Assembly (NCBI GenBank): GCA_030151105.1
Contig: JASLEN010000350.1
Coordinates: 1-6,853, forward strand
Length of the DNA: 6,853 nucleotides
Reading direction: 5' to 3'
Source: Dysgonomonas sp.
Lineage (GTDB): Bacteria > Bacteroidota > Bacteroidia > Bacteroidales > Dysgonomonadaceae
Below, piece after piece: positions 1-5,380 of this stretch; position 1 is the first letter of the stretch; each line of letters starts with the position of its first letter. The translations under genes and the position numbers were made by a program. Under the pieces are notes generated by a model, which did no database searches, was not told the origin of the DNA, and saw nothing but the letters and a program-made list of their open reading frames with translations.

Positions 1-657
1 ACGATTAATAACTCCCATCATAGAGTTTGCAGTTGCCATTCCCAAGTCTTGGTGGCAGTGTGTAGAAAGAATTGCGTTCTTCATGTTCACATTCTCCATC
101 AAGTATTTTATTTTTGCTCCGTATTCAGTTGGCAAGCAATATCCATTTGTGTCAGGAATATTAACTACTGTAGCACCTGCATCAATAACGGCTTGCACTA
201 CACGAGCTAGATACTCATTGTCTGTACGTCCAGCATCTTCTGCATAAAACTCTACATCCTCTACATAGCGCTGTGCATATTTAACGGCAGCTTTGGCACG
301 TTCTATAATTTCGTCTTGAGTTGAATTGAACTTGTGACGAATATGAAATTCAGAAGTTCCAATTCCTGTATGAATACGTTTTTTCTTAGCGTATTGAAGA
401 GCTTCTGCAGCCACGTCTATGTCTTTTTCTACAGCTCTAGTAAGTGCACAGATCGTAGGCCAGGTGACAGCTTTGGAGATTTCAACAACCGAATTGAAGT
501 CGCCAGGACTAGAGACAGGAAAGCCCGCCTCTATAACATCTACACCGAGTGACTCGAGTGCCTTTGCTACTTCTATTTTTTCGATAGTGTTCAATTGGCA
601 GCCTGGTACTTGCTCTCCATCCCTCAATGTGGTGTCAAAAATAAATAACTTGTCCAT
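1..657 (-). CDS. leuA: 2-isopropylmalate synthase, N-terminal 219 codons (runs off left edge)
   Basis: This gene encodes the cytosolic enzyme that condenses 2-oxoisovalerate with acetyl-CoA, the first committed step of leucine synthesis. Reading the complement from ATG at 657 gives 219 codons with no stop, so the C-terminal part of the TIM barrel and the leucine-binding regulatory domain lie outside the window. Visible family motifs are FDTTLRDGEQVPG (residues 7-19; metal-binding D8 and catalytic R12), EAGFPVSSPGDF (43-54), IHTGIGTS (95-102), YAEDAGRTD (138-146), NIPDTNGY (166-173) and the metal-binding HCHQD (200-204). Family members usually have HxHND or HxHDD, so Q203 is odd, as is N171 in PDTxGY. 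The start follows the leader terminator by 40 nt and has no clear Shine-Dalgarno site. Citramalate or homocitrate synthases are related alternatives, but the overall sequence reads as Bacteroidetes LeuA, and the Leu/Ile leader upstream agrees. Confidence 0.93.
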   Translation of the reverse strand, partial: MDKLFIFDTTLRDGEQVPGCQLNTIEKIEVAKALESLGVDVIEAGFPVSSPGDFNSVVEISKAVTWPTICALTRAVEKDIDVAAEALQYAKKKRIHTGIGTSEFHIRHKFNSTQDEIIERAKAAVKYAQRYVEDVEFYAEDAGRTDNEYLARVVQAVIDAGATVVNIPDTNGYCLPTEYGAKIKYLMENVNMKNAILSTHCHQDLGMATANSMMGVINR

Positions 658-696
658 AGTCGTTAAGTTGTTGATGTTCTACAAATTTATGTTTTT

Positions 697-741
697 AAAA
701 TTAAAAAAGCCTTTCTCACATCTATTTTGGTGAGAAAGGCT
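697..741 (-). terminator. Intrinsic terminator in leuA leader (attenuator)
   Basis: On the minus strand AGCCTTTCTCAC (741-730) pairs perfectly over 12 bp with GTGAGAAAGGCT (719-708) across a 10-nt loop. It is followed directly by a T-rich run (TTTTTAATTTT, 707-697). It points toward leuA and lies between the leader peptide and the leuA start, so it would stop transcription before leuA. No upstream gene other than the leader peptide needs it, which supports an attenuator role. Confidence 0.9.
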
Positions 742-784
742 CGAGTATATATCTTCTTGCAAAAGTTTACATAGCAATGCTCAC
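730..784 (-). promoter_or_regulatory. Candidate antiterminator pairing at the leader stop codon
   Basis: GTGAG (784-780, overlapping the leader TGA) can pair with CTCAC (734-730), the inner part of the terminator's 5' arm. A ribosome stalled on the Ile/Leu codons would leave GTGAG free to block the terminator. A ribosome reaching the stop codon would cover it and let the terminator form. The pairing is only five base pairs, so this is a weak structural inference. Confidence 0.35.
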
Positions 785-836
785 ACTGAAAAATTCCAGA
801 GTAGAATGAGGAGGCTAATAATAATACTTTTTGCAA
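757..836 (-). promoter_or_regulatory. Paired leader segments 1:2 (TTGCAAAAAGT with ACTTTTGCAA)
   Basis: In minus-strand reading TTGCAAAAAGT (836-826, leader codons 2-5) is complementary to ACTTTTGCAA (766-757, after the leader stop), giving 10 pairs with one bulged A. The hairpin encloses the rest of the leader reading frame, so a translating ribosome would disrupt it. This resembles the 1:2 pairing of classical amino acid attenuators. The complementarity is seen directly; its role is inferred. Confidence 0.5.
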
Positions 837-840
837 TCAT
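781..840 (-). CDS. leuA leader peptide, 19 codons rich in Ile and Leu
   Basis: On the minus strand a short frame reads MIAKSIIISLLILLWNFSV then TGA. Four of its codons are Ile after position 5 or at position 12 (III at 6-8, I at 12), with one more at position 2. Four are Leu (10, 11, 13, 14), written CTC, CTC, CTA, CTC, while neighbouring genes mostly use TTA and TTG for Leu. It begins 51 nt after a promoter -7 box, has a purine-rich AAGAAGAAAAAA stretch just before the ATG, and is followed within 40 nt by the attenuator hairpin in front of leuA. Together this fits a leader peptide whose translation senses charged tRNA-Leu and tRNA-Ile. A free-standing small hydrophobic membrane peptide is the alternative, but the context makes that less likely. 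Functional assignment is inference; the frame and codons are seen directly. Confidence 0.85.
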   Translation of the reverse strand: MIAKSIIISLLILLWNFSV

Positions 841-890
841 TTTTTTCTTCTTTTAGCAACAAGGTTTTTGTATTTTATCCTTGCTTTTGA

Positions 891-921
891 CAAAGGTATT
901 TTATTTTTCTAATTATGCAAA
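891..921 (-). promoter_or_regulatory. leuA leader promoter, Bacteroidetes type
   Basis: The minus strand carries TTTG at 921-918 and TACCTTTG at 898-891, separated by 19 bp. Both boxes match the Bacteroidetes primary-sigma consensus (TTTG at -33, TAnnTTTG at -7). Transcription would start near 884, leaving a short untranslated stretch before the leader peptide ATG at 840. Confidence 0.75.
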
Positions 922-1148
922 CAAAAAGAATGAAATTGTGTAAATTAATTATCTATTTAATATCTAGAAGATACTTTTAGGCTATTGTCTTTAGTTTTTA
1001 TATTATAATCCTGATCATTATGAAGCAATAAGATATATAAAGGGTGTTAATTGATGGAAAATTGCTTTCTTTTCTTCGGCAGATACAATCAATTTGTCTA
1101 TTTTAGCAGCCACAAAAAATATTATAATCAAAAAAATAAATTTAAATC
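922..1148. other. AT-rich divergent intergenic region, no gene seen
   Basis: This is the remainder of the gap between the leftward leuA leader and the rightward phosphodiesterase gene. It is AT-rich, with no convincing reading frame, RNA gene or long hairpin. The promoter of the phosphodiesterase should lie here. The best candidates are imperfect: TCAATTTG at 1089-1096 and TATTTTAG at 1099-1106 each differ from TAnnTTTG at one fixed position, and neither has a well-spaced TTTG upstream. Confidence 0.5.
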
Positions 1149-2183
1149 ATGAATTTTATTCGTTTATGTATATTCTATGTACTGGTCAGCGTTGGCGCTA
1201 TGCTTAGTGCTCAAAATTCGAAAGCGCTTTTGGTGCTAGATAACTATACTGTTCCTATGGATATGAAAGGAGCTAAGATTGGACGTTTTGTTACTCCAAA
1301 AGATGCTTCTATATCTATTGTGAAAGATGACTCAGGCTTGTTCGAAATAGGTAAGACAGGAGAATTGACACTAAAGAAAAATAAAGTAGTTACTTCTACT
1401 TCGCCAATGAGTTATGTTATAACTGTGGAGCAGGGAGGTGAACAAAAAACTTTTGAAATTGTAAAAGATGAGTTCATTAAGAATAAAGTAATAGCACATC
1501 GTGGAGCTTGGAAGCATACAGGTGTAACTCAAAATACACTAGGTGCTTTACAGCATGCTATGGATTTGGGTTGTCAAGGTTCGGAGTTTGACGTATGGTT
1601 GACCAAAGACAAAAAGATTGCAATCAATCACGATAATGACTTGGAGGGGCGCATCATTGAAAAAACTACACTTGCTGACCTTCAAACGATAAAATTGAAA
1701 AATGATGAGGTAGTTCCTACTTTAGAAGAATATATTAAGTTGATAAAAACTCAAAATAAAACTCGTCTAGTATTGGAATTAAAGTCTAATAAATGGAACG
1801 AAAATGTTTTGGCTCTGGCAGACTCTTGTGTGCAAACTGTGCATCGCATGAATGCTCAAGCATGGGTTGACTACATTACTTTTGACTATAGAGGAATGAA
1901 GGTGATAAGAGAAATGGATGCTACTGCTCACACTGCATTTTTGGAGCACTCTGTTGATCTCGATTTGCAAAAGTTAGATGGTGTGAGTGGCATTGATTAC
2001 CATTATTCATTGTTTGATAAGGTTGAAAAACTTCATGAGAGATGCTTGATGCTAGGACTGACCATGAATGCTTGGACTGTAAATACTGAAGACTGGATGA
2101 AGCGTTTCTTAGATTTAGATATCGACTTTATCACTACAGATGAGCCAGAGATGCTGTTGAAAATGATTGAGGACAGAAAATAA
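1149..2183 (+). CDS. Secreted glycerophosphodiester phosphodiesterase family protein
   Basis: This 344-residue protein should hydrolyse glycerophosphodiesters, such as deacylated phospholipid headgroups, to sn-glycerol 3-phosphate and an alcohol. Residues 1-22 form a Sec signal peptide (hydrophobic 5-18, cleavage near LSAQ), so it acts outside the inner membrane. Residues about 25-108 are a beta-rich extension with a cadherin-like look (IGRF, FEIGKTGELTLKK). The catalytic TIM barrel covers about 113-343. HRG at 117-119 supplies one catalytic His, E146 and D148 in GSEFDVW bind metal, H161 is the second catalytic His, and E210 in LELK is the third metal ligand. NAWTVN (307-312) and TTDEP (329-333) close the barrel. 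The usual PENT motif after HRG reads TQNT here. All key residues are present, so it is probably active; the exact substrate is unknown. It has no close operon partner and ends at a hairpin terminator. Confidence 0.88.
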   Translation: MNFIRLCIFYVLVSVGAMLSAQNSKALLVLDNYTVPMDMKGAKIGRFVTPKDASISIVKDDSGLFEIGKTGELTLKKNKVVTSTSPMSYVITVEQGGEQKTFEIVKDEFIKNKVIAHRGAWKHTGVTQNTLGALQHAMDLGCQGSEFDVWLTKDKKIAINHDNDLEGRIIEKTTLADLQTIKLKNDEVVPTLEEYIKLIKTQNKTRLVLELKSNKWNENVLALADSCVQTVHRMNAQAWVDYITFDYRGMKVIREMDATAHTAFLEHSVDLDLQKLDGVSGIDYHYSLFDKVEKLHERCLMLGLTMNAWTVNTEDWMKRFLDLDIDFITTDEPEMLLKMIEDRK

Positions 2184-2224
2184 GAGTCACAGGCTAACGC
2201 CTCAAACAAGAAATAGTAAAATAT

Positions 2225-2254
2225 AAAAGGAGATGCAACAATGTGTCTCCTTTT
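2225..2254. terminator. Hairpin terminator after the phosphodiesterase gene
   Basis: AAAAGGAGA (2225-2233) pairs perfectly with TCTCCTTTT (2246-2254) around a 12-nt loop, and T-rich sequence follows (TTTTGTGTTTT). The A-run on the 5' side means it could also terminate leftward transcription. It separates the phosphodiesterase gene from the tsaD operon. Confidence 0.8.
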
Positions 2255-2281
2255 GTGTTTTATTAATTTCACTCAACTTCA

Positions 2282-2312
2282 TTGCATAGGCACTTCAGAA
2301 TGATTAATTTTG
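2282..2312 (+). promoter_or_regulatory. tsaD operon promoter, Bacteroidetes type
   Basis: TTG at 2282-2284 lies 20 bp upstream of TAATTTTG at 2305-2312, which matches TAnnTTTG fully. The predicted start of transcription is near 2319, about 23 nt before the tsaD ATG at 2342. This argues against the in-frame upstream starts at 2282 and 2300. Confidence 0.6.
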
Positions 2313-2341
2313 TGTCTTCTCAAGAAAAAGATATTAAATAT

Positions 2342-3358
2342 ATGATTACAATATTAGGAATAGAATCGTCATGTGACGATACAGCAGCTGCCGTCATTCA
2401 AGATGGGGTTCTGCTATCAAACGAGGTGGCTGGACAAAAAGTACATGAGGCTTATGGTGGTGTAGTGCCCGAATTGGCTTCTCGTGCGCATCAACAAAAT
2501 ATAATACCAGTGGTGGATGCAGCATTGAAAAAAGCAGGAGTGAAACCTAGCGACTTGACAGCGATAGCATTTACTAGAGGTCCTGGTTTGATGGGCTCAC
2601 TTCTGGTTGGAACATCTTTTACTAAAGGTTTTGCTTCGGCATTAGATATTCCGATGGTAGATGTGAACCACCTTCACGCACATATTTTAGCTCACTTTAT
2701 CAAAGAAGAGAAAGATCAAGATACAGCGCCTAAGTATCCTTTTTTGTGTTTGCTCGTTTCAGGTGGGAACTCTCAGATTATCGTTGTGAAAGACTATAAC
2801 GACATGGAGATTGTAGGTCAAACCATAGATGATGCTGCAGGTGAGGCTTTTGACAAATGTGCCAAAGTGATGGGCTTGGGATATCCAGGAGGTCCTATTG
2901 TAGATAGATTGGCTAAGTTGGGAAATCCTGATAGATTTAAGTTCAATAAACCAAGAATACCTGGCTATGATTATAGCTTTAGTGGATTAAAAACTTCTTT
3001 CTTATATTTATTAAGAGATGAGTTGAAAAAGAATCCAAACTTTGTAGAAGAAAACAAAGAGGACTTGTGCGCATCTCTCCAAAAGACAATCATCGAAGTA
3101 TTGATGGAGGAATTACGAAAAGTAGCCAAGGAGTTAAAAATAAAAGAAGTGGCAGTGGCTGGTGGAGTGTCTGCAAATTCAGGATTAAGAGCAGCCTTCG
3201 AAGAGCATGCTGAAAAATATGGATGGAAAATCTATATCCCTAAGTTTGGATACACAACTGACAATGCTGCGATGGTGGCAATGGCTGGATATTATAAATA
3301 CTTGGATGGTGAATTTGCCTCAATGGATGCTACACCTTATGCAAGGGTAGAAATGTAA
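2342..3358 (+). CDS. tsaD: tRNA N6-adenosine threonylcarbamoyltransferase
   Basis: TsaD (formerly Gcp/YgjD) transfers the threonylcarbamoyl group from threonylcarbamoyl-AMP to A37 of tRNAs reading ANN codons, working with TsaB and TsaE in the cytosol. The 338-residue length matches the family (about 337 in E. coli). The ASKHA fold begins with GIESSCDDT (6-14). The metal ligands are H110 and H114 in NHLHAH and D307 in TTDNAA. Also present are VSGGNSQ (139-145), GEAFDKCAK (167-175), FSGLKT (213-218) and AVAGGVSANSGLR (271-283). I chose ATG 2342 because family members begin within a few residues of ILGIESSCDD and because a promoter -7 box overlaps the longer frame. That longer frame would add 20 residues from TTG 2282 that look like leader DNA. 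It is the first gene of the apparent operon and its stop is 6 nt from the next start. TsaD is nearly universal and usually essential. Confidence 0.97.
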   Translation: MITILGIESSCDDTAAAVIQDGVLLSNEVAGQKVHEAYGGVVPELASRAHQQNIIPVVDAALKKAGVKPSDLTAIAFTRGPGLMGSLLVGTSFTKGFASALDIPMVDVNHLHAHILAHFIKEEKDQDTAPKYPFLCLLVSGGNSQIIVVKDYNDMEIVGQTIDDAAGEAFDKCAKVMGLGYPGGPIVDRLAKLGNPDRFKFNKPRIPGYDYSFSGLKTSFLYLLRDELKKNPNFVEENKEDLCASLQKTIIEVLMEELRKVAKELKIKEVAVAGGVSANSGLRAAFEEHAEKYGWKIYIPKFGYTTDNAAMVAMAGYYKYLDGEFASMDATPYARVEM

Positions 3359-3364
3359 AAAGAA

Positions 3365-4603
3365 ATGCAACACTTTAATATATACTTGATTGCTATTCTA
3401 TTAATTTTCGTTCTCGAATTTGCATGGTCACAATATCTTTCGGCGCGCAATAGAAAACGAATGAGCCCTCTTATTCCTCAAAAACTGGAGGGAATATACA
3501 ATGAGGAGGAATACGCTAAACAGCAAGAGTATCAAAAAATAAATAGCAAGTTTGGGCTATATTCTGGCTTTTTCTCCTTTGCAATAATGCTTGTTGTTTT
3601 GCTCTTAGGTGGCTTTGGTTGGTTAGATTTATTGTTGAGGGAATATATTTCTAACGAAACTTGGTTGGGATTAGCCTTCTTTGGAGTAATAATAGTAGGG
3701 AGTGGAATCATCTCTTTACCCTTCGATTATTATGCAACATTTGTAATTGAAGAACGCTTTGGATTTAATAAATCTACTCGCAAAACGTTTTGGCTCGATC
3801 AATTGAAATCTCTATTGATGACCATCGTTCTTGGTGGAGGAATTCTCTATCTTGTAATGTGGCTTTATAATTCGGTAGGGGAGTTGGCATGGTTGTATGC
3901 ATGGGGAGTGGTAACTGCTTTTTCCCTATTTATGTTGCTATTCTATTCCAATCTGATAGTGCCACTTTTTAATAAACAGACTCCATTGGGGGAGGGTGAT
4001 TTGCGAAATGCCATAGAAGAATTTGGGCAAAAGGCAGGTTTTGGGATCAACAACATCTATGTGATGGATGCGTCTAAGCGTTCGTCCAAAGCTAATGCGT
4101 ATTTTACAGGTTTGGGATCAAAAAAACGAATTGTGTTATATGACACTTTGATTGCTGATTTGGATAAAGAAGAAATCGTAGCAGTTTTGGCTCACGAGAT
4201 AGGGCACTATAAGAAAAAACATACACTACAAAGCGTTATTATTTCCATCCTAACAACTGGGGTAATGCTTTTCTTGCTTTCTCTTTTCCTCAATAATGTT
4301 GATCTGGCAATAGGACTAGGAGCACAGAAGGCTTCTTTTCATTTGGGTGCTATTGCTTTTTCTATTCTGTTTACTCCTATTTCTATGCTCTTAGGTGTGC
4401 TTTCGAGTATGCTGAGTAGAAAGAATGAATATGAGGCAGATGCTTTTGCTGCTCAGTTTGGTTTGGCAAGCGCTTTGATGAGTGGCTTGAAAAAACTATC
4501 TGTAAAGTCGTTAAGCAATCTCAATCCCGATCCATTATTTGTTTTCTTCCATTATTCGCATCCAACTTTGTTGCAGAGAATGGAAGCATTGGAAAAAGAG
4601 TGA
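3365..4603 (+). CDS. Membrane zinc metallopeptidase, M48 family (Ste24-like)
   Basis: This 412-residue integral membrane protease has the Ste24 architecture. Hydrophobic segments lie at about 5-22, 66-90, 101-121, 148-168, 174-202, 288-310 and 324-350. The zinc site is HEIGH at 277-281 (H277, H281, catalytic E278), with the third ligand E355 in the ExxxD motif NEYEADAF (354-361). The C-terminal SHPTLLQRM (398-406) is a conserved M48 element. Conserved loops DYYATFVIEERFGFN (121-135) and SSKANAYFTGLGSKKRIVLYDTL (240-262) also fit Ste24. Eukaryotic Ste24 cuts CAAX-prenylated proteins, but bacteria lack that modification. A role in membrane-protein quality control or removal of stuck translocation substrates is inferred from the family. 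The gene begins 6 nt after tsaD, so the two are probably co-transcribed and possibly translationally coupled. The catalytic set is complete and length is normal. Confidence 0.93.
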   Translation: MQHFNIYLIAILLIFVLEFAWSQYLSARNRKRMSPLIPQKLEGIYNEEEYAKQQEYQKINSKFGLYSGFFSFAIMLVVLLLGGFGWLDLLLREYISNETWLGLAFFGVIIVGSGIISLPFDYYATFVIEERFGFNKSTRKTFWLDQLKSLLMTIVLGGGILYLVMWLYNSVGELAWLYAWGVVTAFSLFMLLFYSNLIVPLFNKQTPLGEGDLRNAIEEFGQKAGFGINNIYVMDASKRSSKANAYFTGLGSKKRIVLYDTLIADLDKEEIVAVLAHEIGHYKKKHTLQSVIISILTTGVMLFLLSLFLNNVDLAIGLGAQKASFHLGAIAFSILFTPISMLLGVLSSMLSRKNEYEADAFAAQFGLASALMSGLKKLSVKSLSNLNPDPLFVFFHYSHPTLLQRMEALEKE

Positions 4604-4667
4604 TTTTTGGTGTAATGTTTTCTCTAGTTGTTACGTTATAGTAAGAAAGGATAAAAACACAATTGCC

Positions 4668-5375
4668 ATGAAAAAGAAAATATTATTTCTAGTTCTGCTT
4701 TTCACTATTACTTTGTGCGTGCAAAGCCAAAATAGACATGGACGAGTACATCGCTACGAGCGAGATATGTTTGGTGTGCTCAAATACAATAGTCGTGATA
4801 ATAGCTACAAAGCTACATTCACTAAAAATATTTTTGATGATTGGGTATATGAGGATAATTCGAGAAATAAACTCAAATACACAAAGAAGTTTTTAGACAG
4901 AATGGGTGCTCCAGATGTTGACAATATGTTTGGTGACCTGATTCGCTATTTCAGAGGTAAGAATAATGAGAAAGAAGAATTTGAAGTTGATATTTTCGAT
5001 AATCTAAAATATTCTAACAATCACGGATTTAAAGCATCCTTGTCTAAGAATGTCTTTGATGATATTGTGTATGAGGATAGCAATGGGAATAAAATAGAGT
5101 ACGAAAAGAAGTTTATAACTGTTTTTCAGCTGCGCGATATAAACCATCAAAATGCACATCTTTTTATGGATATGTTTTATTCTATGATGGAGATGGGCAC
5201 AAAGACTTTGAAAGAGAAATATAGGATCAATGTTTTTGACCGTTTTGAATATGAAAATAATGATGGTGTCAAGCTAGATTTAGAAATAGATCATGTAAGA
5301 CGATATTATACAAAAAGAGAAGGACGAGATAGAATTTTCCTTTGGGATAGATTTTATGACGATTATTTAAGATAA
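4668..5375 (+). CDS. Unrecognised exported protein with internal F-D-x-x-Y repeats
   Basis: I do not recognise this 235-residue protein. It starts with a Sec signal peptide (MKKK, hydrophobic 5-17, likely cleavage near QSQ at 20-21) and has no further membrane segment or lipobox cysteine, so a periplasmic or secreted location is likely. The mature part is charged and rich in Asp, Asn, Lys, Tyr and Phe. It holds repeats: residues 34-75 and 109-149 align closely (KNxFDDxVYEDxxxNK shared), and residues 189-208 look like the first half of a third copy. Each long copy splits into two units of about 20 residues beginning (I/V)FDxxxY, suggesting a repetitive beta fold. I chose ATG 4668 because it opens the signal peptide. 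The frame stays open upstream to 4539, but that would overlap the protease gene and bury the signal peptide. It sits 64 nt after the M48 gene and 5 nt before cinA. A weak promoter-like pair (TTTG 4538-4541, CAACTTTG 4563-4570) lies inside the protease gene. Confidence 0.8.
   Translation: MKKKILFLVLLFTITLCVQSQNRHGRVHRYERDMFGVLKYNSRDNSYKATFTKNIFDDWVYEDNSRNKLKYTKKFLDRMGAPDVDNMFGDLIRYFRGKNNEKEEFEVDIFDNLKYSNNHGFKASLSKNVFDDIVYEDSNGNKIEYEKKFITVFQLRDINHQNAHLFMDMFYSMMEMGTKTLKEKYRINVFDRFEYENNDGVKLDLEIDHVRRYYTKREGRDRIFLWDRFYDDYLR
4767..4892 (+). repeat. Internal protein repeat, copy 1
   Basis: Encodes residues 34-75 of the exported protein, made of two units starting at F35 and F56. Its second half (4824-4892) matches the second half of copy 2 at 48 of 69 bases and 15 of 23 residues by my hand count. 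Confidence 0.8.
4992..5114 (+). repeat. Internal protein repeat, copy 2
   Basis: Encodes residues 109-149 of the exported protein, with units starting at F110 and F130. It is one residue shorter than copy 1 in the first unit and lies about 75 residues after it. Confidence 0.8.
5232..5291 (+). repeat. Internal protein repeat, partial copy 3
   Basis: Encodes residues 189-208 (VFDRFEYENNDG then KLDLE), matching only the first unit of the other copies. The second unit is missing or has diverged into the charged C-terminus, where IFLWDRFYDD (223-232) may be a remnant. Confidence 0.55.
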
Positions 5376-5380
5376 AACAA

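Noticed and set aside
334..733. Two plus-strand reading frames (334-552 and 419-733)
   Set aside because: They lie antisense to leuA and its terminator, and their translations show no family features; leuA on the minus strand explains the region.
1089..1106. Promoter-like boxes ahead of the phosphodiesterase gene
   Set aside because: Each lacks a fixed base of TAnnTTTG and no well-spaced TTTG is present, so I did not call a promoter.
2191..2202. Small inverted repeat AGGC-TAAC-GCCT after the phosphodiesterase gene
   Set aside because: It has only a 4-bp stem and no T-run; the 9-bp hairpin just downstream is the better terminator.
2033..2272. Minus-strand frame across the end of the phosphodiesterase gene and terminator
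   Set aside because: It is antisense to a well-supported gene and crosses a hairpin terminator, with no recognisable protein features.
2282..2341. Longer tsaD start at TTG 2282 or ATG 2300
   Set aside because: The extra residues are not like TsaD N-termini, and a promoter -7 box at 2305-2312 falls inside the extension.
4539..4667. Upstream extension of the exported repeat protein into the M48 gene
   Set aside because: It overlaps the protease gene in another frame and would put 43 unrelated residues before an obvious signal peptide.
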